A stretch of DNA of 7,698 nt, taken from NCBI GenBank assembly GCA_003694905.1, contig RFJM01000264.1, forward strand, positions 1-7,698, given 5' to 3'. This document shows, one piece after another, positions 1 through 6,203 of the stretch. Each line of letters opens with the position of its first letter. The first letter of the stretch is position 1. Made by a program: the position numbers and the translations under genes. A model generated the notes under the pieces. The model saw nothing but the letters and a program-made list of their open reading frames with translations. It did not search any database and had not been told where the DNA came from. Source of the stretch: Caldilineae bacterium (GTDB lineage: Bacteria > Chloroflexota > Anaerolineae > J102).

Positions 1-213
1 CCCCTGGACGGCGAAGACATCATCTACTTCAGTCCCTTTCGGCCCGATCCGGCGGCGCCCTATGCCGACATCGCAAAAGCCGAAGGCATCGAGATGCTGG
101 ACGAGGACGATGCCCGCGCCCAGGAACGGGCCATCCGCGCCCGACTCACCCAGCCCATGCCGCCGGCCGGTCCCAAGCGTGTGCCCTACAACCTGCACGA
201 TTTCGTCTACTAG
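1..213 (+). CDS. C-terminal fragment of an unidentified protein (possibly radical SAM family)
   Basis: Frame 1 is open from the first base to a TAG at 211-213, giving the last 70 residues of a protein whose start lies left of the window. The fragment begins PLDGEDIIYFSPFRPDP, has an acidic patch (LDEDDARAQ) in a helical stretch, and ends PYNLHDFVY. A '(D)IIY-SPF' motif followed by a 'Y-hydrophobic-x-x-F-(I/V)-Y' terminus reminds me of the C-terminal ends of some radical SAM proteins, but the cluster of cysteines that would settle this is outside the window, so this is a weak recollection only. Codon use (GC-rich third positions) and the tidy tyrosine-terminated end support real coding. The gene converges on the dehydrogenase gene with only 33 bases between the two stop codons. 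Confidence 0.6.
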   Translation, partial: PLDGEDIIYFSPFRPDPAAPYADIAKAEGIEMLDEDDARAQERAIRARLTQPMPPAGPKRVPYNLHDFVY

Positions 214-215
214 CA

Positions 216-244
216 GGCAGCCTCCATGGCCGCCTCGCGCTGCC
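216..244. terminator. Weak inverted repeat between convergent genes
   Basis: GGCAGC (216-221) and GCTGCC (239-244) are perfect inverted repeats separated by 17 bases, lying in the 33-base gap between two convergent stop codons. A hairpin here could act as a shared bidirectional terminator. The stem is short, the loop is long, and there is no T-run on either side, so intrinsic termination is doubtful. No better terminator is visible in the gap. Confidence 0.2.
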
Positions 245-246
245 GT

Positions 247-1563
247 CTACCAGCAGATCCCCTGGTAGCGCTCGTCTAGCCCGTCAAGATTCTTGCGGAT
301 GCGCTTGAGATCGATGACCGTCTGACCCTCGCGCAGCCGCTCCAGAGCGCCTGCAAACTCGGGCTCGTCCGTTCCGATGACGATGACGTCACTCGTTGCC
401 AGCACTTCCTCCATGCTGTTACACATGAGCGAGGCAATATGGGGGATCTCCCGTTCGATGTAGACGCGGTTGGCGCCGTGGAGGCGGGCCAGGGATACAT
501 TCTTGTCATACAGCCGCACCTGATAGCCTTTGCCGACGAGCATCTCGATCAGTTCTACCATCGGACTTTCGCGCAGGTCATCGGTACCGGCTTTGAAACT
601 GAAGCCCAACACCCCCACCTTCTTGCTCCCAGCGCGCTGGATCAGCTCGAACGCGTGTTTGATCTGCAAGGCATTGCTGGGCAAGATGGATTCCAGCACC
701 GGTACCGAGAGATCGAGGCGGTGCGCGTGATAGAGCAGCGCCCGCAGATCCTTGGGCAGGCAGCTGCCGCCAAACGCATAGCCCGGTTTGAGGTAGTACG
801 GCGAGAGGTTGAGCTTGGTATCCATGCAGAAGATTTCCATCACTGCATGGCTGTCGATGCCGTGGCGTTTGCAGATGTTGCCGATCTCATTGGCGAAGGC
901 CACCTTGAGCGCGTGAAAAGCGTTGTTGGCGTATTTGATCATCTCGGCCACACCCAGCGGCGTCACCAACAGGGGGGCATCGATGGCCTCGTACAGGGCC
1001 GCGGCGGTCTCGGCTCCCCGGTGGTCAAGGCGGCCGATAATGGTGTAGGGAGGATGGAAGAAGTCAAACACGGCATTCCCCTCGCGCAGGAATTCCGGGT
1101 TGTATACCACGCCGAATGCCTCTCCGGCCCGTTTGCCCGAGGTCTCTTCCAGCGCGGGGATCACAGAAGAGGCCGTACTGCCGGGCAGCATGGTGCTGCG
1201 GGCGACAACCACATGGTAAGCGGATTTGTCGGCCAGGGCGCTGCCGATCTGGCGGCTCACCCGTTCCACATAGCGCAGGTCCAGGTCGCCGTTGTGATTG
1301 CTAGGTGTGCCCACACAGATGAGCGAGACATCGCTGGCCGCCACGGCCTCGGCGGCATCCGTGGTGGCGCGGAGTCTCCCTCTCTGCACGGCCTCTGCGA
1401 TCTTCTCCTGCAGGCCCGCCTCGATGACCGGACTCTCACCGGCGTTGATCATCTCTACCTTCATGGTGTTGATGTCTACCCCGATCACTTCGTGCCCCAG
1501 GGCCGACAGGCAGCCTGCCGAAACCGATCCGACATATCCTAAACCGAAAACGCTGATCTTCAT
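247..1563 (-). CDS. algD: Nucleotide-sugar 6-dehydrogenase, AlgD-like (GDP-mannose/UDP-glucose 6-dehydrogenase family)
   Basis: This cytoplasmic enzyme of 438 residues carries out an NAD-dependent four-electron oxidation of a sugar nucleotide to its uronic acid. The N-terminal Rossmann motif GLGYVG is at residues 7-12, with D30 at the expected ribose-binding position. Next come VGTPS (84-88), RST (122-124), NPEFLRE (155-161) and the central-domain lysine and asparagine K210 and N214. The catalytic cysteine is C268 in GGSCLPKD, and K324 lies in SFKAGTDDLRESP. From memory, these numbers and the C-terminal GICW match Pseudomonas AlgD (436 aa) better than typical UDP-glucose dehydrogenases, so GDP-mannose is the favoured substrate; that is inference, and the symbol denotes family only. 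The ATG has a strong AAGGAG. It is the last gene of the minus-strand series, 31 bases after the glycosyltransferase, and probably supplies an activated uronic acid for a surface glycan. No other alginate genes are visible. Confidence 0.93.
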   Translation of the reverse strand: MKISVFGLGYVGSVSAGCLSALGHEVIGVDINTMKVEMINAGESPVIEAGLQEKIAEAVQRGRLRATTDAAEAVAASDVSLICVGTPSNHNGDLDLRYVERVSRQIGSALADKSAYHVVVARSTMLPGSTASSVIPALEETSGKRAGEAFGVVYNPEFLREGNAVFDFFHPPYTIIGRLDHRGAETAAALYEAIDAPLLVTPLGVAEMIKYANNAFHALKVAFANEIGNICKRHGIDSHAVMEIFCMDTKLNLSPYYLKPGYAFGGSCLPKDLRALLYHAHRLDLSVPVLESILPSNALQIKHAFELIQRAGSKKVGVLGFSFKAGTDDLRESPMVELIEMLVGKGYQVRLYDKNVSLARLHGANRVYIEREIPHIASLMCNSMEEVLATSDVIVIGTDEPEFAGALERLREGQTVIDLKRIRKNLDGLDERYQGICW

Positions 1564-1569
1564 CTGGTT

Positions 1570-1575
1570 CTCCTT
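1570..1575 (-). promoter_or_regulatory. Shine-Dalgarno sequence of the algD-like gene
   Basis: The minus strand reads AAGGAG followed by 6 bases (AACCAG) and then ATG. This is one of only two strong ribosome binding sites in the window and it fixes the start of the dehydrogenase at 1563. Confidence 0.8.
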
Positions 1576-1594
1576 GCGGGCAACACATCAAGGC

Positions 1595-2791
1595 TCAGGT
1601 CGCAGCCAGACGCCGCACCAGCGCCACGTATTCCGCCTTTTGTTTCGCCCAATGATAAGTTGCTGTAAAGCGCCGGATATTGCCGGCCAGAACCCGACGG
1701 CGCTCCGGGTCCCGGTAGAGTGAGCGGATGTGCCCGGCCAGTTGTCCGATGTCTTCTGCATCGAAGTAGGCCACCATATCCTCGTCGAAATAAGCCTCGA
1801 TGACCGGGGTGCGGGCCACGATGGTGGGAATACCCAGTGCCGCATATTCCATCAGTTTAGTCGGGAGAATGCCGTCGGTGAAGACGTCACGGCGGTATGG
1901 TACCACCGCCACATCGGCGCTGGCGATCAAGGCCGGCAACGCTTCCATGGGCAGCAGCCCGGTGCTGAAACGAACGATGTCCTCCAGATCCAGTTGGCGA
2001 CAGAGTTCCTGCAGTGTTTGCAGGAACTCACCCCGCCCGTGGATGGTCATGAACACATCGGGGATATCTGCTCGCACCTCGGCCAGCGCCCGCAGGGCCA
2101 AATCTACACCATAGCGATGGGTGAGATTGCCGTGATAGAAGAGATGAAATCCCTCCGGTCTGGGAGCCGGGGTCACATCGGCCTTGAAGATGCGGTCGTC
2201 GGGCAGATTCATGACCACCGAGCATTTGGCGGCCGGCACTCCCCGCCGTATCAGATCCTGGCGCCAGAGGGAGCTTACGGTAATGACATGGGTGGCGAAC
2301 CGACAGCTCACCCGCTCTTGCCAGAGTATGAGCCGCACGGGCAAGGCCTCGGGGCCGCGCCGAAAGCGCGACATGTAGAATTCGGGCATGAGATCGTGCA
2401 GGTCCAGGATCACGGCCGCGCCCAGCAGCCGGGGCACAGCCGCGGCGAAGACAAGAAAATCGGGCAGATTATGCACCTGTACCACATCGTAACGCCGTAG
2501 CAAATGCAGTAACGACACCCGCGCGAAAGCCAGGATGAAGAAAGCCAGGTACTCGAAGAACTGCGCTACGGGCCCCCGGTTCTTGTCTCGCGCCACCGGT
2601 ACGCGATACACGTTGACGCCGGCCGCGACCGCGCGAGGCGCCTCGTCGCGATTACGCAGGCAGATGACGTCTACCTCGATACCCGCTGCCACCAGCGCTT
2701 CGGCCTGACGTTGAACGCGCGGCTCGCCCAGGGGATAGTAATTGTGCACCACCATGCAATGACGTTGCGGCGTTTTACTCGATGTGTTCAT
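1595..2791 (-). CDS. GT4-like family glycosyltransferase
   Basis: This 398-residue protein has the GT-B fold pattern of retaining glycosyltransferases. The N-terminal acceptor domain includes VHNYYPLGEPRVQRQAEAL (15-33), YDVVQVHNLPDF (101-112) and LDLHDLMPEFY (129-139). The linker region reads THVITVSSLWRQDL (167-180). The C-terminal nucleotide-sugar domain starts near FYHGNLTHRYG (218-228) and carries DVAVVPYR (293-300) and the signature LPTKLMEYAALGIPTIVA (309-326), where E315 is the likely donor-binding glutamate. A hydrophobic stretch near 79-97 (FEYLAFFILAF) may let it associate with the membrane; there is no signal peptide. Donor and acceptor cannot be read from sequence. Its neighbour, a sugar-nucleotide dehydrogenase 31 bases downstream, suggests use of a uronic acid donor or work on the same glycan. 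The ATG at 2791 has no close Shine-Dalgarno; a GGGAGG about 16 bases upstream is too far. M13 (MVVHNYYP) is an alternative start. Confidence 0.9.
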   Translation of the reverse strand: MNTSSKTPQRHCMVVHNYYPLGEPRVQRQAEALVAAGIEVDVICLRNRDEAPRAVAAGVNVYRVPVARDKNRGPVAQFFEYLAFFILAFARVSLLHLLRRYDVVQVHNLPDFLVFAAAVPRLLGAAVILDLHDLMPEFYMSRFRRGPEALPVRLILWQERVSCRFATHVITVSSLWRQDLIRRGVPAAKCSVVMNLPDDRIFKADVTPAPRPEGFHLFYHGNLTHRYGVDLALRALAEVRADIPDVFMTIHGRGEFLQTLQELCRQLDLEDIVRFSTGLLPMEALPALIASADVAVVPYRRDVFTDGILPTKLMEYAALGIPTIVARTPVIEAYFDEDMVAYFDAEDIGQLAGHIRSLYRDPERRRVLAGNIRRFTATYHWAKQKAEYVALVRRLAAT

Positions 2792-2820
2792 AGAAATGAT
2801 CGTTGCGCCTCCCCGACCCC

Positions 2821-3549
2821 TCAGGGAAATCGCCGGCGCGCCTTCTCCAGCTCGATGGCCGCGGCGGTGAAGCGATAGAGCTTGGCAGGACGGTGGTCGC
2901 CGTAACGTAGGCGCCCCGTCTTCTCGAGAATGCCCTGGGCCAGGATCTTGCGGCGGAAGTTGCGCTTGTCTAGCTTTTCCTGCAGGACGACCTCATACAC
3001 GCTCTGCAGTTCGCTCAGGGTGAACTCCTCCGGCAGAAGTAAGAAGCCCAGCGCGGTGTATTCCAGCTTGTAGCGCAGTCGTTGCACCGCATAGTTGATG
3101 ATGCGCCCGTGATCGAAAGCCAGCTGCGGCAGGGCATAAACGTTGAACCAGCCTGTATCTTCAGCATCATCGCCGGCGTGGGCCTCCGGCATCAGGTCTG
3201 CACTTACGATAGCGAAGTACGCCACCGTAATGACGCGGCCTCGGGGATCCCGATCCGGATCCCCGAAGGTATAGAGCTGCTCTAGATAGACGTCGCGGAT
3301 GCCGGTTTCTTCATACAACTCGCGCGCAGCCGCTTCCTCCAGCTTTTCGTCGATGCCGATAAAACCGCCCGGCAGCGCCCACGCACCCGCGTAGGGCTCG
3401 TGTTTGCGCTTGATGAGCAGCACGCGCAATTCCCCTTCGGCAAAGGTGAATAGCACCAGATCCACCGTCACCGAAGGGCGAGGATAATCGGCGAGATTGG
3501 AGGAAGGGGCAGGGGTGGACAGGGCAGGATCGTTCACAGTACCTAGCAT
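2821..3549 (-). CDS. Nudix hydrolase with NrtR-like C-terminal winged-helix domain
   Basis: The gene encodes about 242 residues from the ATG at 3549; the frame is open to a GTG at 3561, and another GTG lies at 3537, so the start is uncertain. Numbered from the GTG at 3561, the Nudix fold begins near RPSVTVDLVLF (28-38). The Nudix box is complete: G66, E72, then R80-E81-L82-x-E84-E85-x-G87-I88, so the Mg2+-binding glutamates are all present and hydrolysis of an ADP-ribose-like substrate is plausible. The C-terminal part (about 165-235), with FTLSELQSVYEVVL, LDKRNFRRKI and GRPAKLYRF-like ending (RPAKLYRF), matches the winged helix of NrtR-type NAD-metabolism regulators. It may be an enzyme, a repressor, or both. 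It sits 34 bases after fabH and 29 bases before the glycosyltransferase, and no NAD biosynthesis genes are in the window. Confidence 0.88.
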   Translation of the reverse strand: MLGTVNDPALSTPAPSSNLADYPRPSVTVDLVLFTFAEGELRVLLIKRKHEPYAGAWALPGGFIGIDEKLEEAAARELYEETGIRDVYLEQLYTFGDPDRDPRGRVITVAYFAIVSADLMPEAHAGDDAEDTGWFNVYALPQLAFDHGRIINYAVQRLRYKLEYTALGFLLLPEEFTLSELQSVYEVVLQEKLDKRNFRRKILAQGILEKTGRLRYGDHRPAKLYRFTAAAIELEKARRRFP

Positions 3550-3570
3550 CCTACCCCACACCGTGGACTA

Positions 3571-3583
3571 GCGTCAAGGACGC
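3571..3583. other. Short perfect inverted repeat after the fabH stop
   Basis: GCGTC (3571-3575) and GACGC (3579-3583) can form a 5-bp hairpin with a 3-base loop directly after the fabH TAG and ahead of the Nudix gene start. There is no T-run, so it is unlikely to terminate transcription. It might influence the translation start of the next gene or mRNA stability, or be chance. Confidence 0.25.
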
Positions 3584-4795
3584 CTACTCTTCGCGCGAAC
3601 GCCGCCAGTTCTCGATACGGCGAGAGAGAACTTCGCTCCAGGCATCGCCGTCTTCGGTAACCAGGCTTCCCTCCACCTTGCGGCTGAAGCGCAGGAAGCG
3701 CGAGCGCACGTGAGCCAGGCCGTAAGAGGCCGAGCGTTGATGCACGCGCCAGGCCGGCACCTCGCGTGCACCGGGCACGGCCCACTTGACCGCCGTTGCT
3801 GCCCAGGTCAGACCGGCGCCAAAGCCGACCATGACCAGATTGTCGTTGGGCTTCAGACGGTCCTGCTCCACGGCCTCGCACAGGGCGATGGGAATGGACG
3901 CCGTGGACGTGTTGCCGTAGTCGTAGAGATTGATGAAGATCTTCTCCTCGGGCAGCTTGAGCTGGCGCATGGAGGATTTGATAATCCGTTCGTTGGCCTG
4001 ATGGGGAATGACCAGATCGATATCGTCGATGGAGAGCCCTGCCTTCTCTATCGCCTGCAGAGTGGCCTCGGCCATGACACGGGTGGCGAAACGGAAAACT
4101 GCCCGGCCGTCCATCTTGATGAAATGCTTGCCTGCTGCCACCGTCTCCAGAGTGGCGGGCTGTTTGCTACCTCCCGCGGGCAGGATCAGCAAGTCCCCTC
4201 CCGAGCCATCGCTGCCCAACACCGACGACAATACCCCACCGGGAACAGGGCTGGCCTGCAACAAGACCGCGCCGGCACCATCGCCAAACAGCACACAGGT
4301 ATTGCGGTCCGACCAGTCGACAATGCGCGAGAGGGTCTCGGCGCCGATGACCAGGATATTGTCCATCTGGCCGGTGCCGATCATGCCGCTGGCCAGGCTG
4401 ATGCCGTAGACGAAGCCCGAACACGCGGCCGAAAGGTCAAAAGCACCGGCATTCACCGCGCCCAGGCCATCCTGGATCAGAGAGGCGGTAGAAGGAAAGG
4501 TGTGCTCGGGGGACGATGTCGCGCAGATGATCAGATCAACTTTGTGAGGCGGTAGGTCGGCCACCTCCAGGGCCGCGCGGGCGGCCTTGGTGCCAAGGGT
4601 GGCCGAAGTTTCGGACGGGTCCACAGCGATGCGGCGGCGGCGGATGCCTGTGCGTGTACGGATCCACTCGTCGCTGGTATCGACGATCTGGGCCAACTCG
4701 TCGTTGGTGATCACTCTGTCCGGCAGGGCCTTGCCCCAACCGGTGATGTGAGCATAACGCAACGTGGAAGCATGTTTGCCGTTAGTGCCTGCCAT
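3584..4795 (-). CDS. fabH: Beta-ketoacyl-ACP synthase III (FabH) with Arg-rich C-terminal extension
   Basis: FabH condenses an acyl-CoA primer with malonyl-ACP to start type II fatty acid synthesis in the cytoplasm. The 403-residue protein shows the family order: TSDEWIRTRTGIRRRRIA (40-57), TFPSTASLIQ (99-108), catalytic C125 in LSAACSGFVYG, DWSDRNTCVLFGDGAGAV (160-177), H265 in VIPHQANERI and N295 in YGNTSTASIP, completing the Cys-His-Asn triad, then GFGAGLTWAA (324-333). Usual FabH proteins stop about ten residues later. This one continues for about 62 residues (341-403) rich in arginine, with no recognised domain. The start ATG overlaps the fabF stop by 14 bases and has GGGAGGG at 4809-4803, so the two are probably translationally coupled. 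The tail is in frame and lacks rare-codon signs. A specialised KAS III (for example for branched or long-chain primers) cannot be excluded. Confidence 0.95.
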   Translation of the reverse strand: MAGTNGKHASTLRYAHITGWGKALPDRVITNDELAQIVDTSDEWIRTRTGIRRRRIAVDPSETSATLGTKAARAALEVADLPPHKVDLIICATSSPEHTFPSTASLIQDGLGAVNAGAFDLSAACSGFVYGISLASGMIGTGQMDNILVIGAETLSRIVDWSDRNTCVLFGDGAGAVLLQASPVPGGVLSSVLGSDGSGGDLLILPAGGSKQPATLETVAAGKHFIKMDGRAVFRFATRVMAEATLQAIEKAGLSIDDIDLVIPHQANERIIKSSMRQLKLPEEKIFINLYDYGNTSTASIPIALCEAVEQDRLKPNDNLVMVGFGAGLTWAATAVKWAVPGAREVPAWRVHQRSASYGLAHVRSRFLRFSRKVEGSLVTEDGDAWSEVLSRRIENWRRSREE

Positions 4796-6038
4796 GGTTC
4801 ATCCCTCCCAGGACAAGAGAGCTATTGTGCCCACCAAAACCAAAGGAGTTGCTGAGAACATAACGCAGCCTGGCACGCCGCGCCTGGTTGGGCACATAAT
4901 CCAGATCACAGGCCGGGTCTGGAGTTTCGTAGTTGATGGTCGGCGGTATGATGCCATCGCGCAGGGCCAACAGACAGAAAATAGATTCCATGGCACCGGC
5001 TGCGCCCAGCAGATGGCCTGTGACCGATTTGGTGGAGCTGATGGGGATATCGTAGTCGTGCTCGCCGAAGACCTTCTTGATGGCAGCGGTCTCGCTGGCG
5101 TCGTTGAGGCGGGTACTGGTGCCGTGAGCATTGATGTAATCGATGTCCTGTGGCCGCAGCCCTGCCCAGGTCAGCGCGCGTTCCATGCATTCGATGGCAC
5201 CCAGGCCCTCTTCGTGGGGTGCGGTGAGGTGATAGGCATCGGCCGTGGCACTATAGCCCAAGATCTCGCCGTAGATAGTGGCGTTGCGGGCCTGTGCGTG
5301 CTCCAACCGTTCCAACACCAAGATGGCCGCGCCCTCAGCCATGACAAAGCCATCGCGCTCGGCATCGAAAGGCCGGGAAGCGCGATTGGGCTCCTCGTTG
5401 CGCGCGGATAGGGCCTGGGCGCGTTCAAAGCCGGCCAGAGTAAAGGGATGCAAGGCCGATTCCACGCCTCCGGCCAACATTACGTCGGCATCGCCACGGC
5501 GGATAGCATGGTAGGCCTCGCCGACGCCGTAGTTTCCGGAGGCGCATGCACCGACCACCCCCATGTTCACCCCGCGCAGGCCGTACGCGATGGCGATCTG
5601 GCCCGGTGCGGTGTCGATGAGCATGCCCGGCACGGCAAAGGGGCTGACGCGGCGCGGACCGTCTTCCAGCATCACATCGTACTGGGAGAGGAGAGCATTG
5701 ATGCCGCCGATGGCCGAGCCGATGACAACCCCGACCCTCTTGGGATCGAAGCCATCCTCTTGCAGCCCGGCATCCTGCCAGGCCTGGGCCGCAGCGGCCA
5801 GAGCATAGCCGATATAAGTACCCAGCCGGCGCACGGTGCGCCGGTCCAGATGCTCTTCCAGATCGTAGTCCTGGATCTGGGCCGCAAAGCGAGTTCTGAG
5901 ATGACCGACTTCAAACCGGGTAATGGGCGTGACATTTGGTTTCCCGGCAACCACATTGTTCCAGATGGTCTCGACATCGTGACCCACCGAAGCAATGGCG
6001 CCCATACCGGTGACAACGACACGAGTATTTGTTTTCAT
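4782..6038 (-). CDS. fabF: Beta-ketoacyl-ACP synthase II (FabF)
   Basis: FabF elongates acyl-ACP by decarboxylative condensation with malonyl-ACP. From the ATG at 6038 the protein has 418 residues and begins MKTNTRVVVTGMGAIASVG, the standard FabF N terminus. The catalytic cysteine is C165 (GACASG); the histidines are H305 (NAHGTST) and H342 (TGHLLGAAG), with K337 before the latter. The C-terminal gate NSFGFGGHNSSLVL is intact. All four catalytic positions sit two residues later than in E. coli FabF (C163, H303, K335, H340). The frame stays open another 54 codons to a GTG at 6200, but that stretch (including PCPASFRLSWCC) does not resemble any FabF, so I reject the longer start. No Shine-Dalgarno precedes 6038; its ATG overlaps the stop of a short upstream ORF. 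It ends inside fabH. KAS I (FabB) is less likely from length and motifs. Confidence 0.95.
   Translation of the reverse strand: MKTNTRVVVTGMGAIASVGHDVETIWNNVVAGKPNVTPITRFEVGHLRTRFAAQIQDYDLEEHLDRRTVRRLGTYIGYALAAAAQAWQDAGLQEDGFDPKRVGVVIGSAIGGINALLSQYDVMLEDGPRRVSPFAVPGMLIDTAPGQIAIAYGLRGVNMGVVGACASGNYGVGEAYHAIRRGDADVMLAGGVESALHPFTLAGFERAQALSARNEEPNRASRPFDAERDGFVMAEGAAILVLERLEHAQARNATIYGEILGYSATADAYHLTAPHEEGLGAIECMERALTWAGLRPQDIDYINAHGTSTRLNDASETAAIKKVFGEHDYDIPISSTKSVTGHLLGAAGAMESIFCLLALRDGIIPPTINYETPDPACDLDYVPNQARRARLRYVLSNSFGFGGHNSSLVLGGMNHGRH
4803..4809 (-). promoter_or_regulatory. Shine-Dalgarno sequence of fabH inside the fabF 3' end
   Basis: The minus strand reads GGGAGGG, seven bases before the fabH ATG, within the last codons of fabF (LGGMNHGRH). 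Together with the 14-base gene overlap this fixes the fabH start and suggests that ribosomes finishing fabF reinitiate on fabH. Confidence 0.75.
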
Positions 6039-6100
6039 AGATTCAGCAAAAGAGACCGCCTCATGGGGTCTCGTACAGGGATCCTTTCGATGGTTTTCAT
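6035..6100 (-). CDS. Possible 21-codon leader ORF overlapping the fabF start
   Basis: An ATG at 6100 opens a 21-residue frame (MKTIERIPVRDPMRR then SLLLNL) that stops in the TGA of ATGA, where the ATG is the fabF start. The 4-base overlap is typical of translationally coupled genes. Against it, the same frame is open upstream as far as about 6394, no Shine-Dalgarno precedes 6100, and the peptide resembles nothing I know. It could be a leader peptide that helps ribosomes reach fabF, or simply chance. Confidence 0.2.
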   Translation of the reverse strand: MKTIERIPVRDPMRRSLLLNL

Positions 6101-6203
6101 CACTGTTACAACACCAGGACAGGCGAAAAGATGCGGGGCATGGGCAGTCGACGCGGCCGGTGGTAGCCCGCTCCGAAAGGGCCGGACTTGCCGCCGCCAC
6201 ACC
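6039..6203 (-). other. Intergenic region between the TPR gene and fabF
   Basis: These 165 bases separate the TPR stop from the fabF start. I see no clear sigma-70 promoter and no strong terminator directly after the TPR gene. The half nearest fabF holds a short ORF (6100-6035), a weak dyad TGTTGTAACA near 6114-6105 and a hairpin with a T-run (6072-6052). Either fabF is transcribed by read-through from the TPR promoter or it uses a promoter that does not match consensus. Confidence 0.5.
6048..6072 (-). terminator. Hairpin plus T-run in the fabF leader (weak terminator or attenuator)
   Basis: On the minus strand GAGACC (6072-6067) and GGTCTC (6057-6052) are perfect inverted repeats with a 9-base loop, and the second arm runs straight into TTTT. 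This is the layout of an intrinsic terminator, with a short 6-bp stem. It ends about 10 bases before the fabF ATG, so it would act on the fabF transcript as an attenuator or sequester the translation start rather than end the TPR gene neatly. Confidence 0.35.

Noticed and set aside
62..268. 68-codon plus-strand frame at the left end
   Set aside because: Out of frame with the better-supported partial gene that ends at 213; its composition (Pro/Ser/Arg-rich) is typical of a shadow frame.
439..1542. 367-codon plus-strand open frame antisense to the dehydrogenase
   Set aside because: The minus strand has complete AlgD-like motifs and a strong ribosome site; the antisense product resembles no family.
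1730..2500. 256-codon plus-strand open frame antisense to the glycosyltransferase
   Set aside because: Shadow of a well-supported gene; no domain or start signal.
3710..4555. 281-codon plus-strand open frame antisense to fabH
   Set aside because: Shadow of fabH, whose catalytic triad and motifs are all intact on the other strand.
6039..6200. 54-codon N-terminal extension of FabF to a GTG at 6200
   Set aside because: The added residues are unlike any FabF, and the family N terminus begins precisely at the ATG at 6038.
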